A stretch of 64,000 nucleotides of DNA from Hungatella hathewayi. GTDB lineage: Bacteria; Bacillota; Clostridia; Lachnospirales; Lachnospiraceae. The translations under genes and the position numbers were made by a program. This document shows positions 1-9,427 of this stretch, piece after piece (within the stretch, counting starts at the first letter, position 1; every line of letters starts with the position of its first letter). Location of the stretch: contig CP102274.1 in NCBI GenBank assembly GCA_025149285.1, positions 5,978,001 through 6,042,000 on the forward strand, in the 5' to 3' direction. Below the pieces are notes generated by a model. The model searched no databases. It saw only the letters and a list, made by a program, of their open reading frames with translations, and was not told the origin of the DNA.

Positions 1-1373
1 GCATCCCTGATCACTCCATCGTTGTACATAAGCACTTCATAGTTGATGCTGTAGCCCCGGTAAATATTCTTCAGGTTTGGAATACTGACAGCCGCCACTA
101 TAATAAGTCCGGCAATCCCCCATACGGCACTTTTCCGTTCCAGCAGAATCAGACAGAATAAGTACCCGAACAGCGTGTAAGACAGATAGATAAACGGAAG
201 CAGCACCCGCTGGGGAAGCTCCGGCACCACCACGAGGCAGGCCAGCGTCAGAATCGCTGATAAGAATATCATTCCCATCAAAATCTGGTTTCTGTCATAC
301 AGAATACGGATTACCTGCACCGCCGTCACAAGGAGATAGAGAAACAGGACCCATATCATCACCTGGGAATGACCGCCCGGCCCCAGGACATGGCGGTTCA
401 ACTTTAGAAACAGGTACACGGTGACCGCCGCTGAGAAGGCCAGATACCCGATATTCAAGACAGTATATTTCATACGCTTCCATATCATATAGGCTCCCAG
501 GCACATCAGAGCCATCAACAGCACTGCCAGATAATTCTGATTATCAGAAGAAAAAAACAGATTCATTAAATTTCTTAAGTTGGTCAGCACCTTCTGAACA
601 AACGGCAGATTGGAAAACTCGCTGTTGTTGTCCATACGCATCTTAACCGCCGGTGATGTCAGGATCGGGAGCGCTCCGGCCACAGCCGCCACCAGCGTTC
701 CGAAATCGTAAGCGCGGACACGGTACTTCTTCAAAGTCTTCCAGGCAATCACCATACAGATATAACCGATCACAGCCACCAGCCACTCTTCCTGAGAAAA
801 CGCGGCAAAGAACGCCAGCACGATGCAGGCCGCCTTTTTCCAGGTCTTTGGTTCTTCCCCGATTGTCTCATAATAAAGAACTGCCAGGACCAGAAATGTG
901 ACTGCAGGTACTACATACAGAAAGCTGGCCGCATACCAGTACGTTCCCAGACGCTGAATCAGAATTCCAATGGTCCCGTAGAGCAGGCAGATAAAAGCCG
1001 CCAGAAATACCGGGCGCCAGCCCGCAGGCTTACTGTGGCGCATGACCACGTAATGGACCAGAACCAGAATCGCCAGAACGCTGGTTGCCATAAAGGCCTG
1101 GACCGCAGCCAGTCCGCCTGTCATATTTAAAAAGCTGAACAGGAATAAGTAAAACAGCCTTCCATTCGAATAGAAGTAATGTTTCCCCATAAATGAAAGC
1201 AGCTGGGATAACGTATAGTTGGAACCAATCACATCCGGCACCGTATTCCCATAGCTGAGCGATAAGTATCCGAAGTCATCATAATACACGAATACTTTGC
1301 CGAACTGCATGATCAGAAACACGTAAAACGCCAGAAATACCAGTCCGATTCCTATTTTAACTTCTTTCTTCAT
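1..1373 (-). CDS. Polytopic membrane protein, GT-C/DUF6056-like (C-terminus beyond window)
   Basis: The frame opens at an ATG at 1373 and stays open to the window edge, so about 457 codons are visible and the C-terminus is missing. The product is almost entirely hydrophobic, with about ten predicted membrane segments. A short first outer loop carries an acidic motif, YYDDFGYLS (residues about 30-38), of the kind found in GT-C glycosyltransferases and DUF6056 proteins, where an acidic pair lies in the first extracytoplasmic loop. It is the last visible gene of the minus-strand run that starts with the GDP-heptose genes and lies 22 bp after the preceding gene. I infer transfer or handling of a lipid-linked sugar at the outer membrane face. 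The substrate is unknown and the family name is a tentative match. Confidence 0.7.
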   Translation of the reverse strand, partial: MKKEVKIGIGLVFLAFYVFLIMQFGKVFVYYDDFGYLSLSYGNTVPDVIGSNYTLSQLLSFMGKHYFYSNGRLFYLFLFSFLNMTGGLAAVQAFMATSVLAILVLVHYVVMRHSKPAGWRPVFLAAFICLLYGTIGILIQRLGTYWYAASFLYVVPAVTFLVLAVLYYETIGEEPKTWKKAACIVLAFFAAFSQEEWLVAVIGYICMVIAWKTLKKYRVRAYDFGTLVAAVAGALPILTSPAVKMRMDNNSEFSNLPFVQKVLTNLRNLMNLFFSSDNQNYLAVLLMALMCLGAYMIWKRMKYTVLNIGYLAFSAAVTVYLFLKLNRHVLGPGGHSQVMIWVLFLYLLVTAVQVIRILYDRNQILMGMIFLSAILTLACLVVVPELPQRVLLPFIYLSYTLFGYLFCLILLERKSAVWGIAGLIIVAAVSIPNLKNIYRGYSINYEVLMYNDGVIRD

Positions 1374-1394
1374 TTCCAACTCCAACCTTTCCGC

Positions 1395-3749
1395 CTAATC
1401 CACATTCTTCTTTATATAACATTTGTCAAATTCTGTCAATGCCGCCCGACTGGTTTCCGTATATTCTCCATCGATATCCACCCGCGCCAGCATATTCCCT
1501 TCCTCATAACAGATGGGAATCAGCTTGCCATATTCAATGAGCGTGCGAACGAGGCTGTAACACCGCTGCTCCTCCTCCATGTATCCGGCTTCTGTGTAAA
1601 CGTAATCCGTCTTCGCATAGTCCATAAACTCCACGAAATTATCCATGGTTTTCACCAGAACCACATTTCCCCAGGAACCGGTAATATCATCGTACGACTG
1701 GGCATTGCAGGGGAATCCCAGTACTCCGGGATGATCTCCCACCGCGATCAGACGGTTTTCGGGGTCTTCCGCCAGAATATCCCAGATCTGTCCGTTTCCT
1801 TTTTCAACCATTTCCTGGTGCTTCGCCTCCTGATGGTCGTAATACCCGTGATGCTTCCAGGATACCGGTGAAAATCCCACAACCCAGCTCCAGTTTGTCA
1901 GGGAGGACACCACAGCGCAGAAACACATCACAGGAACCAGAATACCGCATAGCCCGTTTCTAACCGCCTTGTCCGAGATCCGGACTACGAGCCGCATCAC
2001 ATAAAGCGCAGCCAGGACGTAAAGCAGCATAAAGTAATTCCCATCCACCTGGACCAGCATATAGAGACTGACTACGCAGACGATCAGAAAGGGAATAAAC
2101 ACCACGTTCAGCCAGGACGAAAGCAGCCTCTCCCTGTCATTTTCCACATTTTTTCTGTAAAACAAACTGAATATCCACAAAAGCAGCACAATAAAGAGCA
2201 GAAATCCACCCCAGGCAAGAATCACATGGTCCATATCCACGCCCAGAGGCCGGAGCAGGAATCCGAACGCCCGCCTGATAAAATTCACAAGCTGTTCGCC
2301 AAAAGGCAGCTCCGCTCCGCTGTTCGGAATTTTATTGACATTGAAGGGATATTTCATCTCCAGTCCCAGCTTCGTAAGAATGGAGGAGAACACCGAGGTC
2401 ACCGGCAGTCCTGTGATCATTACAGTTCTGGCCCAGATTCCTGCAAGCGCCAGAAGTGATAACAGAAAAAGCCCCAGCGCGCCCGTCTGTCCCACATTCC
2501 CTTTTCCACCTGCCTGTCCCGCTTTTCCTTTCCCGCCTCCCGACGGAAGCAGGCGTTTCCACACCAGAAACAGCAGGCTCATACCAAGGATGGCTGTGGA
2601 AAATACGAGAGCCGTCGGCTTCAGTGTCCATGTCAGAAAGAAAGAGGCGAATCCGTATGCCAGATATCTCCACTCCCTTCTGCCCTCCTTCAAATACTTA
2701 AGAAGATAAAAAATCATGATTTCCTGGAAGAGAAGCGTAGCAATATCTGTCTTGGTGGTAATCGCCATATTCATGATTCCCGGCACACCGGCTAAAAGAG
2801 CAGCAAACACGGTCGAGTGGCCTTTTCCCATATAGAAACGGGCAGCCTGGTAAGCCATAAAGATGACGCCCGCCGTCAGCCACAGATTAAAAGCAAGCAG
2901 GAAGCTGTATGAGGGCAGATTGGCAAGGGGAAGCGTCATCACTTCCCAGCCCTTTGAATACGTATAGACGATTCCGATCGTCCCCATATTTTCATAAATC
3001 CCATTCCCGTTATCAAGCACATACCGGGATCGGACGCCATACCAGAGACTGTCAAAATCGAGAGCAATATTCATACGCCCGGCCTGAATGCAGAACATGG
3101 TCACGATAAACGCAATACAGAGCGCCGTCAGCCAGGGACTGTTTTCCCTCTTTTGCCCGGCCTTCCGGCTGCACCATGCCGACAAACCTCTATCTTCTTT
3201 CCCACGCCGCATACACAGCCGGAGAATCAGAAGGATACCGCTGGCTATGACAAAAATCTGTAAATCTCCGATAGCGCCGATTCCCACAGCCGACATCAGA
3301 CAGAAGATCAGAATTACAAGAAGAGAGCCGCCCAGAAAATAAACAGCAGTTCCATCGGACTCCTTCAGCTTTAAAATATCTCTGCAAAAAAATTCTCCCA
3401 ACAGAATCAGGTAGATCAGGTAGATGCCTGCCGTCACCACCGGAAGAAACACCATATGCCCCCAGAAAAAGACGGACAGAACTAAAATGGTCCCGGCCGC
3501 CTTTAAAATCCGGCTTCTTATAAGTCCATACAGGATAGCAAAAACACAGAAGAGAGCAATCACTTCTGCCATCATATTGTAATATTCTTTCTGCTGCCTG
3601 TGCCAGGACAGGATTCCTTTTACGAACACCTGGTCCGCGGAATATGCAATCGCGCCCAAAGCACATACCCACAGAAGCAAAACCAGCCCTCTGCTCTGCA
3701 AAGAGCCGCCTGACTTCCTTCCGCGGGGAGATTTATGAGTCCGTTCCAT
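1395..3749 (-). CDS. Large polytopic membrane protein, GT-C glycosyltransferase-like
   Basis: A 784-residue protein with many membrane segments and a soluble C-terminal domain of about 150 residues. An in-frame ATG at 3797 exists, but I place the start at 3749: GAGGTGG lies 8 bases before this ATG and the upstream gene ends at 3775, so this choice removes an overlap. After the first block of membrane helices there is an acidic loop motif (ALDFDSLWYG) resembling the GT-C catalytic loop, which is typical of protein mannosyltransferase-like enzymes that use polyprenyl-phosphate sugars. A Gly/Lys-rich low-complexity linker (GGGKGKAGQAGGKGNVGQ) sits between helices near residue 420. Neighbours are three other polytopic proteins and the heptose pathway. 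Glycosyltransferase activity is an inference from fold and context. Confidence 0.65.
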   Translation of the reverse strand: MERTHKSPRGRKSGGSLQSRGLVLLLWVCALGAIAYSADQVFVKGILSWHRQQKEYYNMMAEVIALFCVFAILYGLIRSRILKAAGTILVLSVFFWGHMVFLPVVTAGIYLIYLILLGEFFCRDILKLKESDGTAVYFLGGSLLVILIFCLMSAVGIGAIGDLQIFVIASGILLILRLCMRRGKEDRGLSAWCSRKAGQKRENSPWLTALCIAFIVTMFCIQAGRMNIALDFDSLWYGVRSRYVLDNGNGIYENMGTIGIVYTYSKGWEVMTLPLANLPSYSFLLAFNLWLTAGVIFMAYQAARFYMGKGHSTVFAALLAGVPGIMNMAITTKTDIATLLFQEIMIFYLLKYLKEGRREWRYLAYGFASFFLTWTLKPTALVFSTAILGMSLLFLVWKRLLPSGGGKGKAGQAGGKGNVGQTGALGLFLLSLLALAGIWARTVMITGLPVTSVFSSILTKLGLEMKYPFNVNKIPNSGAELPFGEQLVNFIRRAFGFLLRPLGVDMDHVILAWGGFLLFIVLLLWIFSLFYRKNVENDRERLLSSWLNVVFIPFLIVCVVSLYMLVQVDGNYFMLLYVLAALYVMRLVVRISDKAVRNGLCGILVPVMCFCAVVSSLTNWSWVVGFSPVSWKHHGYYDHQEAKHQEMVEKGNGQIWDILAEDPENRLIAVGDHPGVLGFPCNAQSYDDITGSWGNVVLVKTMDNFVEFMDYAKTDYVYTEAGYMEEEQRCYSLVRTLIEYGKLIPICYEEGNMLARVDIDGEYTETSRAALTEFDKCYIKKNVD

Positions 3750-3774
3750 CCGTTTCACCACCTCAGTAACATGT

Positions 3775-5175
3775 TTATTTCCGGTCCCGAAAGACACCCC
3801 AGCCGTTGTCCTTTAATATGGTCAGCGCGTCCCGGATCTGGCCGCCGCTTTCCGGACGGGTTGTCCGGTATTCAAACTCCGCTCTCAATTCGTCATCCGT
3901 CATCTCTTCAAAGTCCAGTGCCATCTGTGCCCGTTTTTCGAAGGTTTCTTTCCGATCCGGCGCCTTCTTCAGTTCATGGTACGTCGTATACACATTACCG
4001 GCCAGAAACAGCAGGCAGAAGACGACGGCCACAGCAGAGAACCGACGGTATTTTTCCCGCGCTTTTTTGTTCGTCACCATTTCATTGCGGCACAGTGCAA
4101 AGGTCAGGATAATGCCAAATATGCCTACCTGAAACTGCAGGGCGTATCTGGAGCTGGCGCCATAGTCATCAACCAGAAAAATCCACCGTGACAGGAATAT
4201 CAGAACATGGTTCAGTCCCCCCGATACAATCAGTATAAGCGGCACCATTGACTTTTCATACAGACGGTACCGGAAATTCAAATACAGTGCATATAAGTAA
4301 GCCGCTATCACAAGAAGTCCCAGAACTGCAAACGGGACGATATTTCCCTTAAATGCGGCAATGGCCTCCTCGATTCCAACGACCATGGATGAAAAAGAAA
4401 TCAGAATAAAACGGACAAAAAATCCCGGGGTCTGAGTAAGCTGAGTGAACAGCCCCACCTCGGCCGCAGCCGCATGGTCCTCCACCGTAAGCGAATTGCT
4501 CCACATGTAAAGCAGAAGCGCCGCTAATGTACACAGCGCATAGAGAAGGTAAGTCCTCTCAAACCGTTTCGTTTTTCTGTAATCCAGAATCGTCATAAAT
4601 CCATAGGCCATCATGACTGCCACAGAATAGATGGCACAGTACGGACCGGCCGTCAGGATTGTGATGGCAAATGGAAGGATTACCAGAAGCTTTCTGTCTC
4701 CCGGCCTTTCATCCCCCGTCCACAGCCTGTCCATGACGAGATAGTGGTAATAGAATCCGGCGAAGGCCAGAAAATGCGCCCAGCCGCTTCCATTGATCAG
4801 CATCTCCCATTTATTCAGACTGAACATCAGCGCCATCAGGATGACGAACCAGACGGTCCTTACCTTCCTTAACTGACAGTATTTTCCCAGAATAAAGCCT
4901 GACAGGCCCAGCGCCAGAACACCGAGCACCCGGTCAAACATGGTATTAAATCCGAAAAATTCCACATTGATGATGCGGGCCAGGTAATTTACCGGAATCC
5001 TTGTAAGTACGTCCGGCACAAAGAATTTTGCCGGATTCCACACATCCGGAAGATAACTGTTTACCAGCCTGATATAGTCTGAATAGATCACATCGGAAGC
5101 CGCAATGTGGATATACCACATACAGAACAGGATTCCGGCCAGCGGAAGAATGGATAAATAGTATCTGCGTTTCAT
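3775..5175 (-). CDS. Polytopic membrane protein, probable surface-glycan glycosyltransferase
   Basis: A 466-residue, very hydrophobic protein with roughly ten membrane helices, an N-terminal signal-anchor (MKRRYYLSILPLAGILF) and a charged cytoplasmic tail of about 70 residues rich in Asp, Glu and Arg. The first outer loop contains SDVIYSDYIRLVNSYLPD, with acidic residues where GT-C enzymes place their catalytic pair. No family is recognised with certainty. It lies between two other large membrane proteins, 18 bp after the upstream gene, all on the same strand. Co-transcription with the heptose genes suggests a role in building or polymerising the same glycan. The alternative is a polymerase or a ligase-type protein. 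Confidence 0.6.
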   Translation of the reverse strand: MKRRYYLSILPLAGILFCMWYIHIAASDVIYSDYIRLVNSYLPDVWNPAKFFVPDVLTRIPVNYLARIINVEFFGFNTMFDRVLGVLALGLSGFILGKYCQLRKVRTVWFVILMALMFSLNKWEMLINGSGWAHFLAFAGFYYHYLVMDRLWTGDERPGDRKLLVILPFAITILTAGPYCAIYSVAVMMAYGFMTILDYRKTKRFERTYLLYALCTLAALLLYMWSNSLTVEDHAAAAEVGLFTQLTQTPGFFVRFILISFSSMVVGIEEAIAAFKGNIVPFAVLGLLVIAAYLYALYLNFRYRLYEKSMVPLILIVSGGLNHVLIFLSRWIFLVDDYGASSRYALQFQVGIFGIILTFALCRNEMVTNKKAREKYRRFSAVAVVFCLLFLAGNVYTTYHELKKAPDRKETFEKRAQMALDFEEMTDDELRAEFEYRTTRPESGGQIRDALTILKDNGWGVFRDRK

Positions 5176-5193
5176 AGAGTTCCTTTCCAGTTA

Positions 5194-7074
5194 TTAGTCT
5201 GCCGTAAAGTTCACAATCATGGAGAATCGCTTCTCCCCTCTTTGCTCTCCCGCATCCTTTAAATAGAAATTATTATCAAACCGGAGACTGGCGATCTGAT
5301 TAGGTTCCGCCTCAAGCTCCAGCTTCATGGTATTCTGATTGATGACCAGATCCCTGACCGGCTCTCCATTCAGAGAAATCGTGGAGATCTCTGACCCCGT
5401 CAACGCTCCCGGGTAATAAATCTCTAATTTGATCACACCACTGGATCCCGTCATAATCCGAACCTCTGCACTCTCGTCCATCCAGCCGTCCCGGTAATAT
5501 CCGTAGACCGCCTCACACTTTAAATTACGGACAAAATCAGTGACATCCTGAAATGCGTTATGAGCCGGATCTTCTTTAAGTACCAGCATATTATTGGTGA
5601 TCAGGCCGATATCATGGATCGAATCGATGAAATAAACTTCCGTTCCCTCCGCCTTCCTGTCACGGTCAAACTCCTTGAAGAAGGTTCTGGCCGTAAAATC
5701 ACTCATCTGATATGAATTCCCTATAATATAGATCTTTCTGCCGAAGATATCATCTCCATATTTCTCATACGTCTCTTCCGCCAGCGAATTATACCGCTGC
5801 TGGTCAGCCCAGAAATAAAGGTTGTGATACTGTCCCCGGTAATAATTCTCCACCGGAGCCATGATTATGATGTAGACCAGAAAGAGCCCGCCGCAGAGAA
5901 CTGCACTCTGGCGTCCCGCCTTTTTGTCGGCTGCCTTTCGCACTTCCCGTTTGATATCAACGACTTTGCCGTGTTCCGGCTTTGCCGTAATCAGCCCGTA
6001 TAAACAGGCGGCCAGCAGATATGCGGCCGTCATGGATACATAGATCCATCTGGTCTCCACACGGATGGTAACGCTGGAAGCACCGATACAGAGGGCGATG
6101 AATACGAGAAACAGGCTGATATCGCGAAGTGCCTTCCGTCTGCCTTCCTTATCCCGGATCAACCGGATGACAGCCAGTATCACAAGCACCAGAAGTGCCA
6201 GATCTGCCGCTATGATCTGGACATGAATCCACGAAGGAGACTCTGCCCAGCTTGCGCCGCTTAAATGACCGGGTCCGGCATTCACGCCGAAGATATACAG
6301 AACCTGGTCAACCGCATAGCGCAGGGAAGTCATGATATTGAAGGTATCAGCGACATTCGTCCCCCCCGTGCCCGCCGGAGCCACACCACCGGTCGTCAGC
6401 ACACGAATCGCCATAACCACTGCAAATACTCCGGCAGGAAGAAACCAGCCTGCCTTCTTTTTCCCTTTTTTATACAGAAGCGCCAGATAAATAAGAGGAA
6501 GCAGTGCCAGATAACGCTCATGGATAAAACACACAGCAAAATAAAGCACACACGACCGGATCAGATACTTCCTGCCGTCCCCCTTCTCATCGACGTAACG
6601 AAGCAGACAGTAGAGTATCCCAAGCGCAGCCCACAGGGCCAGACTCTCCATCAGCCCGTACACCTGTCCGATCTGGTAGTAGGACATTCTGGATAAGAGA
6701 TATAGGAAGCCGCATCCAAGCCCCATCAGATAACTTCTCGACAACCGTTTTCCAAACCGGTATACCGAATAGGCGATACAGCCGTTTAAGATAATATTAA
6801 CGGGTACAAACCAGCCGATGTGATTTCCAATTACAGCCAGCTCCAGCCATGCGGCCAGATAATACAGGAATCGGAACCGGGTGCTCCCCAGAGGGAAAAT
6901 AAACTGCCCGAAGGTCTGCTCCCCGTAACAGGACCAGAGATAGAGGTCATCCATATAAAGCCCCTTTATTTCAATTCCTCTGTTTATGAAGAAGGCAAAT
7001 GCCATAAGCAGTCCTGCGGCAATGATCTCGTCCTTCCATTTACCGATTCCATCCATAAAGTGCTTTTCTGTCAT
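5194..7074 (-). CDS. Polytopic membrane protein with C-terminal soluble domain, GT-C-like
   Basis: A 626-residue protein. The frame allows a TTG start at 7086, but GGAG stands 6 bases before an ATG at 7074, which I take as the start. An N-terminal helix is followed by an outer loop with GLYMDDLYLWS (about residues 38-48); the paired acidic residues fit the GT-C loop. About ten more helices follow up to residue 400, then a soluble C-terminal part of about 200 residues that looks like an extracytoplasmic domain. It is directly downstream of gmhA (24 bp). I infer a role in assembling a heptose-containing glycan. The substrate and exact family are unknown. Confidence 0.65.
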   Translation of the reverse strand: MTEKHFMDGIGKWKDEIIAAGLLMAFAFFINRGIEIKGLYMDDLYLWSCYGEQTFGQFIFPLGSTRFRFLYYLAAWLELAVIGNHIGWFVPVNIILNGCIAYSVYRFGKRLSRSYLMGLGCGFLYLLSRMSYYQIGQVYGLMESLALWAALGILYCLLRYVDEKGDGRKYLIRSCVLYFAVCFIHERYLALLPLIYLALLYKKGKKKAGWFLPAGVFAVVMAIRVLTTGGVAPAGTGGTNVADTFNIMTSLRYAVDQVLYIFGVNAGPGHLSGASWAESPSWIHVQIIAADLALLVLVILAVIRLIRDKEGRRKALRDISLFLVFIALCIGASSVTIRVETRWIYVSMTAAYLLAACLYGLITAKPEHGKVVDIKREVRKAADKKAGRQSAVLCGGLFLVYIIIMAPVENYYRGQYHNLYFWADQQRYNSLAEETYEKYGDDIFGRKIYIIGNSYQMSDFTARTFFKEFDRDRKAEGTEVYFIDSIHDIGLITNNMLVLKEDPAHNAFQDVTDFVRNLKCEAVYGYYRDGWMDESAEVRIMTGSSGVIKLEIYYPGALTGSEISTISLNGEPVRDLVINQNTMKLELEAEPNQIASLRFDNNFYLKDAGEQRGEKRFSMIVNFTAD

Positions 7075-7098
7075 AGCTGTCTCCAATCTATCCCGTAT

Positions 7099-7734
7099 TT
7101 AGAAAAAGCGTTCTTCCAGCATCAGGCACAGGGCGTGATAAACAGGAAGATGCAGCTCCTGAATCTTAAATGTCTCCGTCTCAGGCACGACAATCGCGGT
7201 ATCGGCTTCTCTTTTAAGCGCTCCGCCGTCTTTTCCGGTCAGTCCAATGGTCTTCATGCCAAGAGCCTTCGCAACAGTCAGTGCATACATTACATTTTTT
7301 GCATTGCCTGAAGTAGAAATTCCCATCAGCACATCGCCCGGCTTTCCATATCCGTATGTCTGCTGGGCAAAGATCAGATCGCCGTCCACGTCATTTAAAT
7401 AAGCGGTGGAGAGGCCCGCATGACCGGTTAATGCGATGGCAGGAAGGCCGCCCTGCAATTTACCAGCCAGCTCTGTTCCCCGTACCGCATCGACGCTTTT
7501 TAAGCTTTCAGCAAAGGAATCCGGTACCGCTCTCCGCTTGACAAAGCCCTTCATCAGTTCACCGACAATATGTTCCGAGTCGGCACAGCTTCCGCCGTTT
7601 CCGGCAATCAGCAGCTTTCCGCCCTGTGCATAGCAGCCCTCCAACAATTTGTAGGCACTTAGCACATCGTCTTTTACCACATCAAGTACCGGATACCGCT
7701 CCACCAGTTCCTCTAAATACTTCATAGGTTCCAT
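7099..7734 (-). CDS. gmhA: Sedoheptulose 7-phosphate isomerase
   Basis: A 211-residue SIS-domain protein. It converts D-sedoheptulose 7-phosphate to D-glycero-D-manno-heptose 7-phosphate, the first committed step of heptose nucleotide synthesis. The sugar-phosphate binding motif LIAGNGGSCADSEHIVGEL matches the GmhA pattern GNGGSxADxxH, and a second motif, GISTSGNAKN, binds phosphate. A longer frame begins at 7782, but AGGAGG lies 9 bases before the ATG at 7734 and the upstream gmhB-like gene ends at 7749, so I use 7734. It belongs to a four-gene run with gmhB, hddA and hddC. Related SIS proteins (DiaA) act elsewhere, but this neighbourhood makes GmhA nearly certain. Confidence 0.93.
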   Translation of the reverse strand: MEPMKYLEELVERYPVLDVVKDDVLSAYKLLEGCYAQGGKLLIAGNGGSCADSEHIVGELMKGFVKRRAVPDSFAESLKSVDAVRGTELAGKLQGGLPAIALTGHAGLSTAYLNDVDGDLIFAQQTYGYGKPGDVLMGISTSGNAKNVMYALTVAKALGMKTIGLTGKDGGALKREADTAIVVPETETFKIQELHLPVYHALCLMLEERFF

Positions 7735-7748
7735 CTTATCGTTCCTCC

Positions 7749-8333
7749 TCATAATGAGCTGCTCTGTTCTCCGATGATCCATTCCGCTGCAGACAGCAGA
7801 TCCGGAGAGTAATGTTCGAACGCCTTCTTCTGCTCTTCCTCAGTCATCTCCGCCGCAGTCTCCGCGCCGTATCCGGTTCCCACGAGCACGGATTTTATCC
7901 CGTAATTATGGCCGGCTTCTACATCTAACAGCTTATCGCCGACCATATAAGAGTGTGTCTTATCCACCTGATAATACTGCTCCGCCATGAGAAACATTCC
8001 GGTCTCCGGCTTGCGGCAGTGACATGAAGTCTTATATTTTCCAATTCCGTGAACCGGGTGATGAGGGCAGTAGAAGAAGTGGTCGATGAAGGCGCCCTGC
8101 TCTTTTAGCCGTTCATTCATATACTCATGAAGCAGGATTACATCCTCTTCCTTATAATAGCCTCTTGCAACTCCGGCCTGATTCGTCACCACGACGACAG
8201 CGAATCCATTCTCCCGCAGGCGTCTGATCGCGTCTCCGACTCCGGGAAGAAACCTTAGATCTTCCGGCCTGTGCAAATACTCCACTTCTTCGTTAATGGT
8301 TCCATCCCGGTCTAAAAATATCACTCTGTCCAT
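7749..8333 (-). CDS. gmhB: D-glycero-D-manno-heptose 1,7-bisphosphate 7-phosphatase
   Basis: A 194-residue HAD-superfamily phosphatase that removes the 7-phosphate from heptose 1,7-bisphosphate. The catalytic motif FLDRDGT is at residues 6-12. Motif II (VVVTNQAGVARG) carries the Thr, and the Cys/His cluster around CPHH and SCHCRKP is the zinc-binding loop typical of GmhB. The late acidic motif is MVGDKLLDVEAG. Length matches the family. The stop is 14 bp before the gmhA start. Histidinol-phosphate phosphatase belongs to the same HAD subfamily, but no histidine genes are near while three heptose genes are. Confidence 0.93.
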   Translation of the reverse strand: MDRVIFLDRDGTINEEVEYLHRPEDLRFLPGVGDAIRRLRENGFAVVVVTNQAGVARGYYKEEDVILLHEYMNERLKEQGAFIDHFFYCPHHPVHGIGKYKTSCHCRKPETGMFLMAEQYYQVDKTHSYMVGDKLLDVEAGHNYGIKSVLVGTGYGAETAAEMTEEEQKKAFEHYSPDLLSAAEWIIGEQSSSL

Positions 8334-8356
8334 GCATCATCTTCCTGTAATCTGTA

Positions 8357-9427
8357 TTATAATTTAAATGTGTAATCTCCGTTGGGCATATGGACTTTGA
8401 CACTGTCGTAATTCCACCGTTCTTCATCCGTGACCCACGCCTGGGCACCCCGGAGTTCGAAATTCCAGTCCGTCAGCTGACCGCCCGCCGCCTCCAGCCT
8501 GGCTGCCACTTTATGGCGCACATTATAAGGACAGTATACCAGAAGATATCCGCCGCCTCCGGCACCCAACAGCTTTCCTCCGAGAGCGCCGGCCCTCAGC
8601 GCCTCATCATAAAGCTCGTTAATCTGTGGTGTAGTAATCTTACTGCTCATACGCTTCTTGCTCTGCCAGCCATAATCCAGGAGTTTGCCAAAGCTGTATA
8701 AATTTCCCTTTAAGAGCTCGTCCTTTAAAGCATAAGCCAGGGCCTTTACCTCGCACATGGCATCAAACGCGTCCTTCTTTTCGTAGTTCTTCACCTGATC
8801 CTTGATAATATTGGCAGACACGTGAATATTCCCCGTATAACACAGCAGTAAATTATACTGCAGTTCATGGATAATTTCTTTCTTAATGCGCAGCGGATTT
8901 ACCACCACGTTATTGCGTCCATGGAACTCGATGAAATTAAACCCGCCAAAAGTAGCCGCATACTGATCCTGATAACCGCCGTCAATCTTTAGATCTTCCC
9001 GTTCCACCTGGTAGGCCAGATCAGCCAGGGCATACCCATCTAAGTAAACGCCTTTCCATTTTGCCATGGCGATTAAGAGCGCTACCATGACCGTGGAAGA
9101 CGTTCCAAGCCCCGATCCCGGAGGCGCGTCACACTGCAGATAGACTTCGCACCCCTGTTTGATATCCATGGCCTTCAATGCGGCCGTTACGAGATCCAGG
9201 CGGCCGTCATACACATAGTTTTCCTTTGTATTGTATTTCACCGTCATATCAAAATCCAGGGAATGGACGATGATCTGGTCGTCATTCCTGGGAACGATGG
9301 AACAATACGCGTACTTATTGATCGTGCTTCCAATGATCGCACCGCCCTGTTCTACGCAGAACGGCGCCACATCTGTGCCTCCGCCCCCAAAACTGACCCG
9401 AAGCGGTGCTCTTCCTCTGATTATCAT
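8357..9427 (-). CDS. hddA: D-glycero-alpha-D-manno-heptose 7-phosphate kinase
   Basis: A 356-residue GHMP-family kinase that phosphorylates C1 of heptose 7-phosphate to give the alpha 1,7-bisphosphate. The three GHMP motifs are present: LRVSFGGGGTD (residues 9-19), the ATP-binding PGSGLGTSS (103-111) and LGAGGGGY (287-294). The start overlaps the hddC stop by 4 bases (ATGA-type), which indicates translational coupling. An alpha-configured product, with a partner that uses GTP, distinguishes this GDP route from the ADP-heptose route of Gram-negative lipopolysaccharide. Enzyme identity rests on motifs plus the complete gene set. Confidence 0.92.
   Translation of the reverse strand: MIIRGRAPLRVSFGGGGTDVAPFCVEQGGAIIGSTINKYAYCSIVPRNDDQIIVHSLDFDMTVKYNTKENYVYDGRLDLVTAALKAMDIKQGCEVYLQCDAPPGSGLGTSSTVMVALLIAMAKWKGVYLDGYALADLAYQVEREDLKIDGGYQDQYAATFGGFNFIEFHGRNNVVVNPLRIKKEIIHELQYNLLLCYTGNIHVSANIIKDQVKNYEKKDAFDAMCEVKALAYALKDELLKGNLYSFGKLLDYGWQSKKRMSSKITTPQINELYDEALRAGALGGKLLGAGGGGYLLVYCPYNVRHKVAARLEAAGGQLTDWNFELRGAQAWVTDEERWNYDSVKVHMPNGDYTFKL

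Noticed and set aside
2226..2709. Long plus-strand frames opposite the membrane protein gene at 1395
   Set aside because: They are rich in Pro, Arg and Ser, lack ribosome-binding sites and mirror the codon bias of the real gene.
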